In this document: in pieces, positions 60,064 to 64,000 of the stretch
How the letters are laid out: every line of letters begins with the position of its first letter
Position numbering within the stretch: the stretch's first letter is position 1
Assembly (NCBI GenBank): GCA_021399445.1
Contig: JAJTUQ010000009.1
Location: 947,501-1,011,500 of the forward strand
Direction: 5' to 3'
DNA from: Xylogone sp. PMI_703
Taxonomy: Eukaryota > Ascomycota > Leotiomycetes
Length of the DNA stretch: 64,000 nucleotides
Translations under genes and position numbers: made by a program
Notes under the pieces: generated by a model
Told to the model about the DNA's origin: nothing
Seen by the model: only the letters and a program-made list of their open reading frames with translations
The model's database searches: none

Positions 60064-60754
60064 TAATAGTTTTACTTTATAAGTTAGTATTTTTATACCT
60101 TTATATTATTTATTTTAATTTTATGAGATTGTTTATAATATAATTCTTTTTAGGTGTTACAGAAGTATGTATTATGTTATTATTTTTCTTTATTTTATTA
60201 ATGTTCTTTATTTATAATGAATAAATAGTACTTATGTTATATATATAAGTAATTAGAAATATAAGTTTAATAATGTTAGGTTTATTATCTTATAATGTTT
60301 TATTTATTAAAATAAGATTATTTACTCTTTGGAAATAGTTTATAAGTGTGTTTTTCTATTAATTAATAATTTTTATAAAGATAATCAGTTAATATATTAT
60401 AGTTATTATTACCTTTATTATACTAATTCTTGTTATATTAGTATATTTCTTCTTTTTGGATAATCTTTTGAAAGTATATTTCTTAATCTTAGAAGAAAAG
60501 GTTTAATATTACGAATAAGAGGGAATTATTCTGGTATTAAACAAAAGAGATTTAAAAAACACTAATATATAACACTTTATATATTTCTCTTTAGTTAATA
60601 TATGTTAATGTTTAAAAAGGTTTATAAAAGTGTTAAAAGATCTTAAAATGTAGCTTTTTTTCATTTATACTTAAGTTCAAGAGATAATTAATAAAGTTAT
60701 TAATTAATACTTATTTATAATTAACTTATTTAGTTTTTTAGTTCTTAAGATAAC
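60064..60754. other. AT-rich RIPed DNA, no gene
   Basis: T-rich on the plus strand, so it may belong to a minus-strand retroelement, but no domain was read. Confidence 0.45.
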
Positions 60755-60945
60755 TGTTGGGATCCAGTCACGTGTACTTAGCACTAGTCCCAATCGGGAA
60801 GAGGGAGTATACTACTCCTCCACCCGCACCCACTTAATATATTCACCATGTAACTACCAAACCACCGATTCACCCGTACGTAATATGATATATACTATGA
60901 GTAGGTAGGAGAGTAATAAACTCACACTGATCTTTATTAAGATGT
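60755..60945 (+). repeat. Probable solo LTR, third GC island
   Basis: Begins TGTTGGGATCCAGTCACGTG and keeps normal composition for about 190 bases in AT-rich DNA. ATAAC occurs at 60750-60754 and 60946-60950, which would be a 5 bp duplication. However, the implied right end (AAGATGT) lacks the expected CA, so the 3' boundary is uncertain. Confidence 0.45.
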
Positions 60946-60950
60946 ATAAC

Positions 60951-61560
60951 TAGAGTAATTATATTTATATCTTTAGTGATTATATTTTAATTATTAATAT
61001 ATATAAAGGTTTATTTTTTCTTTAGTCTTTTATGAGTTGTACTTATGTTTAATAGAATATAAGGGTATAAATATTAGTTATAACTTATGTCGTTTTATAT
61101 ATTTTTGTTATTTTACTTATAAGTAAGTCTGATACTTGCTTTAAGTTTAATTTTAATCTTATATTTCATTTAACACTTTTATAGTCTGATAGATGAGGAC
61201 TAATAGCTATAATCTGGCTAAGATCTCTTATCGGAATTCTATATATTATAGTTATAATTTAAGTTGTAAATTGTTTAATAAGGTATACAAAGAAGATTAT
61301 AATAATAACTTTTTATTATGTTAAATATGGTTTAGAGAACATTTTATTCTTATAATTATTCTAAGAGTAGTATAAGGTATAAATGTAATTACATAAATTC
61401 TTTATATTATTGACAGACTAATAACCGTGATATTATGTTCTATAAGGTGTTATATTAAGAGTTATTAGCGTTTTTCTGGCCATATTAGTTTTATATATTC
61501 GTTATTATCTTATGAAGGAGAATAAGCGTCATGACATGCTTGTTACATCTGGTAAAGAAA
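60951..61560. other. AT-rich RIPed DNA, no gene
   Basis: Continuation of the block at 60064-60754. No coding signal. Confidence 0.45.
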
Positions 61561-62829
61561 TACAGGCTATAAGGGTAGTAGATTCGATAGATTCGTATAG
61601 GTAGCATGTAGGTCAGGTAGTGGACAATAATCAGCTCGATTTAATGGATAGGGAAAATCTAACCTTCCGCTATGTGCTTTAAGGTTTAATAAGATTGAAA
61701 ATTTTAGAATCTTAATTTTTTTAGTCTATGTATTATGACCTGATTATTCTTGCAACGAAATTTTTGCCCTGGATCTATAGGTTTAGCGACGACTACCTGG
61801 GCAAAGAGAGATTATTATTCAGCAAGGAAGGAATGTTCCATCAATATTTCGATACAAAGCCATGTACCTTATGGCGGCATCTTAGGATACGTCAGTTTCT
61901 TCATCACTAACAACGGTCATGGTTCTATACAACAATCTTGGGTATAGTGTTCCTATCGTGATTTGTAGCTGAGCAGCCTCAGAAGTCTCTATCTACGGAG
62001 GTACATATTTTAGCGTCTTGGTTAGTCTAAGTGAATACATTGGCACACAACTTACTGTTAACTATCGGATAACGCTTATTGTCACTATCATTCCTTTTTA
62101 ATACCTCTTGAATCATTTACAGTCTGTTTCCCCCCTTTTAATTGCAGAAGAGGGATATCATATGAAGTTATCACCCTATGAATAAGAATTTGATACCAAT
62201 ATAACTTGGATAACATTCCCATTCACTCAGGTTGGTATTGATGGGCCTGAACATGTAAAATTCACTATCTACTCGTCGAGTGTGAATAGTTATGCTAATC
62301 TATAACTCCAAATAGAATTTCGGCTAAAGCACCATATCTAATAAAGCCGCAGTTCGTGCAACGTGGGCTCGTGAGTACCTGGACTAGCAGCCTGGCGATG
62401 TCAGGCATCTCAGTAGTCATTATATAGGGCGTATCTTCAAATGGCGGGAAGAGAAACCAAGCTACACTGGAAATGAGTAACTTTTTGTGGCAACGAGGCC
62501 TCAGTTTTAGGCTGCTTCAATCAGAACGTTGGTCACACGACAATGAGTGTCCACAGATACTGCTATAGGTTGCAGATCTGGAGATGTGGGTAGTTTATGC
62601 CATATCCTAGGTGGTATTCCCGATGTTACTTGTCTAAAGGATAATGGAGCTATAAGATCGTTGGTGAAGCTAAAACCCTTTGGACTCATGATTTTTATAC
62701 ACTTCTACAACGCTTAGGGGCTATTTAAAGCCACTTAGTCAAATAGCTAAGTATATGTTCTTCTCCCAAAGTAAATCCATTTAACTACACGGTTCTAACA
62801 ACTCCGGAGTAGGAGCTTCTTTTTCAGAC
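61561..62829 (+). other. Normal-composition region with unassigned gene fragments
   Basis: Plus-strand frames of 60-65 codons occur around 61728-61947 in two frames. Another stretch reads YRITLIVTIIPF near 62060, then TWITFPFTQVGIDGPEHV near 62203, then STWTSSLAMSGISVVII near 62370. These look like pieces of one decayed gene, possibly membrane-associated. Frame changes and stops prevent a model and I do not recognise the family. Confidence 0.3.
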
Positions 62830-63958
62830 TTATAACCGTAGCATCTCGTATGGAATAATCGATCAGTCTCTTAGAGCCAGGAATTACCGCAACAGTGAAA
62901 TTAGAGTCTAACAGCAAACTGCTAAAACCGCCGAATTCCTCCCTGACGGTGATTACATTTAGAAGGCTAGACTTATTGACAGTAAAGTTTTTACCACTAA
63001 CTTCTCCAGTTTCAGAGTTTGTCGTTAAGGCATATTCGAGTTACATGACTTCAGATGATACATTAAGTTGTTTCTTAATCGCATTTGTGGCTCACTTCTG
63101 ATTATGTGGGTTTTGTAGATAGAGATTTGTAGTATATATAACAACAAGGAATCGTGTCAATAGATTTGTCTTTTTACGATTTGTTAATATTAACTCGTAA
63201 GTTGTGAAAGTTAATAAGGAGATTAGACTGATAACATCAGAAACCTAAGCAAAAATGTTAAGACTTTGAGAACTAGGAAGACTTTCTCCTTTTGCTGTAA
63301 ATAGGTATAAGAGTATTATTGCGTAGACTATTATTCTATTTAGAAGCGCTTTTATAATCAAGTCGGCGTATCTGAGATTTGTACTACTTATTGTCTGATT
63401 TTTGTTAGTACTTTCGTAATATACAAATAGTTTTAGGAAGATATTCACCTGAAAGAAATAATCCACTCCCTCTGTGAACTTATATGCGTTTAATACTTTG
63501 CGAAGGAGATATGTATAACCATTGACTAGAGAATTAACAATGAGTAGCTTTCCCCTCAATTGATTAATGCTGGTAATGTTTGGAACTGAGGTAAGCACAA
63601 GATCTGGCCCTTGATCCAATTGACCTAACACAGTGACGTTTTCATTGGAATTTAATCGCAGATTAACAGAGTTGTCAATTGTACCAGTTAAGATGTCATA
63701 ACCCCCATTAAGAATCTCCGCATAGGCGTAGGTCGAATTGGAAACTTGCTCGTAAATAACGTCCAGACTATACGCCTTGAAGAAGCCCAACTGATTCGCG
63801 ATTGAATATGTCGCGGTTACCGTGAATGCGCCATACTTGAGCAAGTCCAAAGCATGAACGGTAATAATTTCGGTGAATCTGGAGCCTATCCCATGAAAGC
63901 AGGCACAAGACGAAGGCATGTGCTGGAAAGAGTTGTTTGAAGGGGGTGTGATAGTCAA
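62830..63958 (-). pseudogene. NMT1/THI5-like (periplasmic-binding-fold) protein pseudogene
   Basis: The minus-strand frame from 63958 to 63245 reads HALDLLKYGAFTVTATYSIA, NQLGFFKAYSLDVIYEQV, NGGYDILTGTIDNSVNLRL and LGQLDQGPDLVLTSVPNI. This is the two-lobed substrate-binding fold used by NMT1/THI5-like and ABC-type binding proteins, here as a eukaryotic stand-alone protein. A 54 bp intron (63395-63448, with ACTAAC branch site) fits between FFQ and TISSTNLRYADLI. The reading continues in the same frame past TAG at 63245-63243, a TGA and a TAA (VSDVISLI, NPHNQK, SLLNVITVREEFGGF, PGSKRLIDYSIRDA) to about 62830. At least the TAG and TAA fit CAG/CAA RIP changes. The N-terminus is uncertain because the expected signal peptide is not evident at 63958. 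Confidence 0.75.
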
Positions 63959-64000
63959 TGGCTTCCCAATCCTTCGTCGTCCAATAGGACAGAAAGGGCT

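Noticed and set aside
1..64000. CRISPR arrays, rRNA, bacterial operons
   Set aside because: No regularly spaced short repeats or rRNA cores; the introns and retroelements show a eukaryotic genome.

Overview
The window looks like a piece of a filamentous ascomycete genome (Pezizomycotina). The evidence is short 48-61 bp spliceosomal introns with CTRAY-type branch sites, fungal gene families, and a transposon landscape degraded by C-to-T and G-to-A changes. Most broken codons are CAA or CAG to TAA or TAG, TGG to TAG or TGA, and CAC/CAT to TAC/TAT, which is the signature of repeat-induced point mutation (RIP). Roughly four fifths of the window is mobile DNA. Gene-bearing islands lie at about 18.4-26.4 kb, 43-46.3 kb and 61.6-64 kb. 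No rRNA, tRNA or CRISPR array was found.

Layout. 1-3939: RIP-degraded Ty1/copia element (Copia-1, plus strand) with its 3' LTR. 3940-9488: minus-strand Gypsy chromovirus-like relic (Gypsy-D), carrying a solo LTR of Copia-1 (target duplication ATTCT) and a short LTR-like GC island. 9489-11613: 3' part of another Gypsy (Gypsy-C, plus strand) that abuts a pogo/Fot1 transposase relic (11614-12430). 12568-13071: fold-back repeat. 13076-18191: complete but decayed Copia-2 (191 bp LTRs, duplication ATCGC). 18462-21099: pseudogene of a HAK-type potassium transporter (minus). 24154-24516: coiled-coil ORF. 25218-26377: intact five-exon Pth11-like/rhodopsin-domain membrane protein. 27005-41639: Gypsy-B (623 bp LTRs, duplication TTATT), with a sister element Gypsy-A (32924-40247, 608 bp LTRs, duplication ATGAG) inside its chromodomain region. 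42226-42508: second LTR-like GC island. 45149-46288: intact nine-exon gene for a putatively secreted isochorismatase-family hydrolase. 46953-60058: Gypsy-E (287 bp LTRs, duplication ATTAT), interrupted by a solo copia LTR (48526-48719, duplication ATATA) and by a young, nearly intact Copia-3 (52665-58683, duplication AATTT). 62830-63958: pseudogene of an NMT1/THI5-like substrate-binding-fold protein.

The only nuclear genes that read cleanly are the isochorismatase-like hydrolase and the Pth11-like receptor. Neither is a long ORF; both need several tiny introns removed, after which the frames close exactly. The potassium transporter and the substrate-binding protein are dead copies with RIP-type stops. 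The most unusual feature is an antisense reading frame downstream of pol in the Gypsy A/B/C family. It encodes a Cys-rich segment, a charged helical segment and an acidic tail, and is recognisable in three separate copies.
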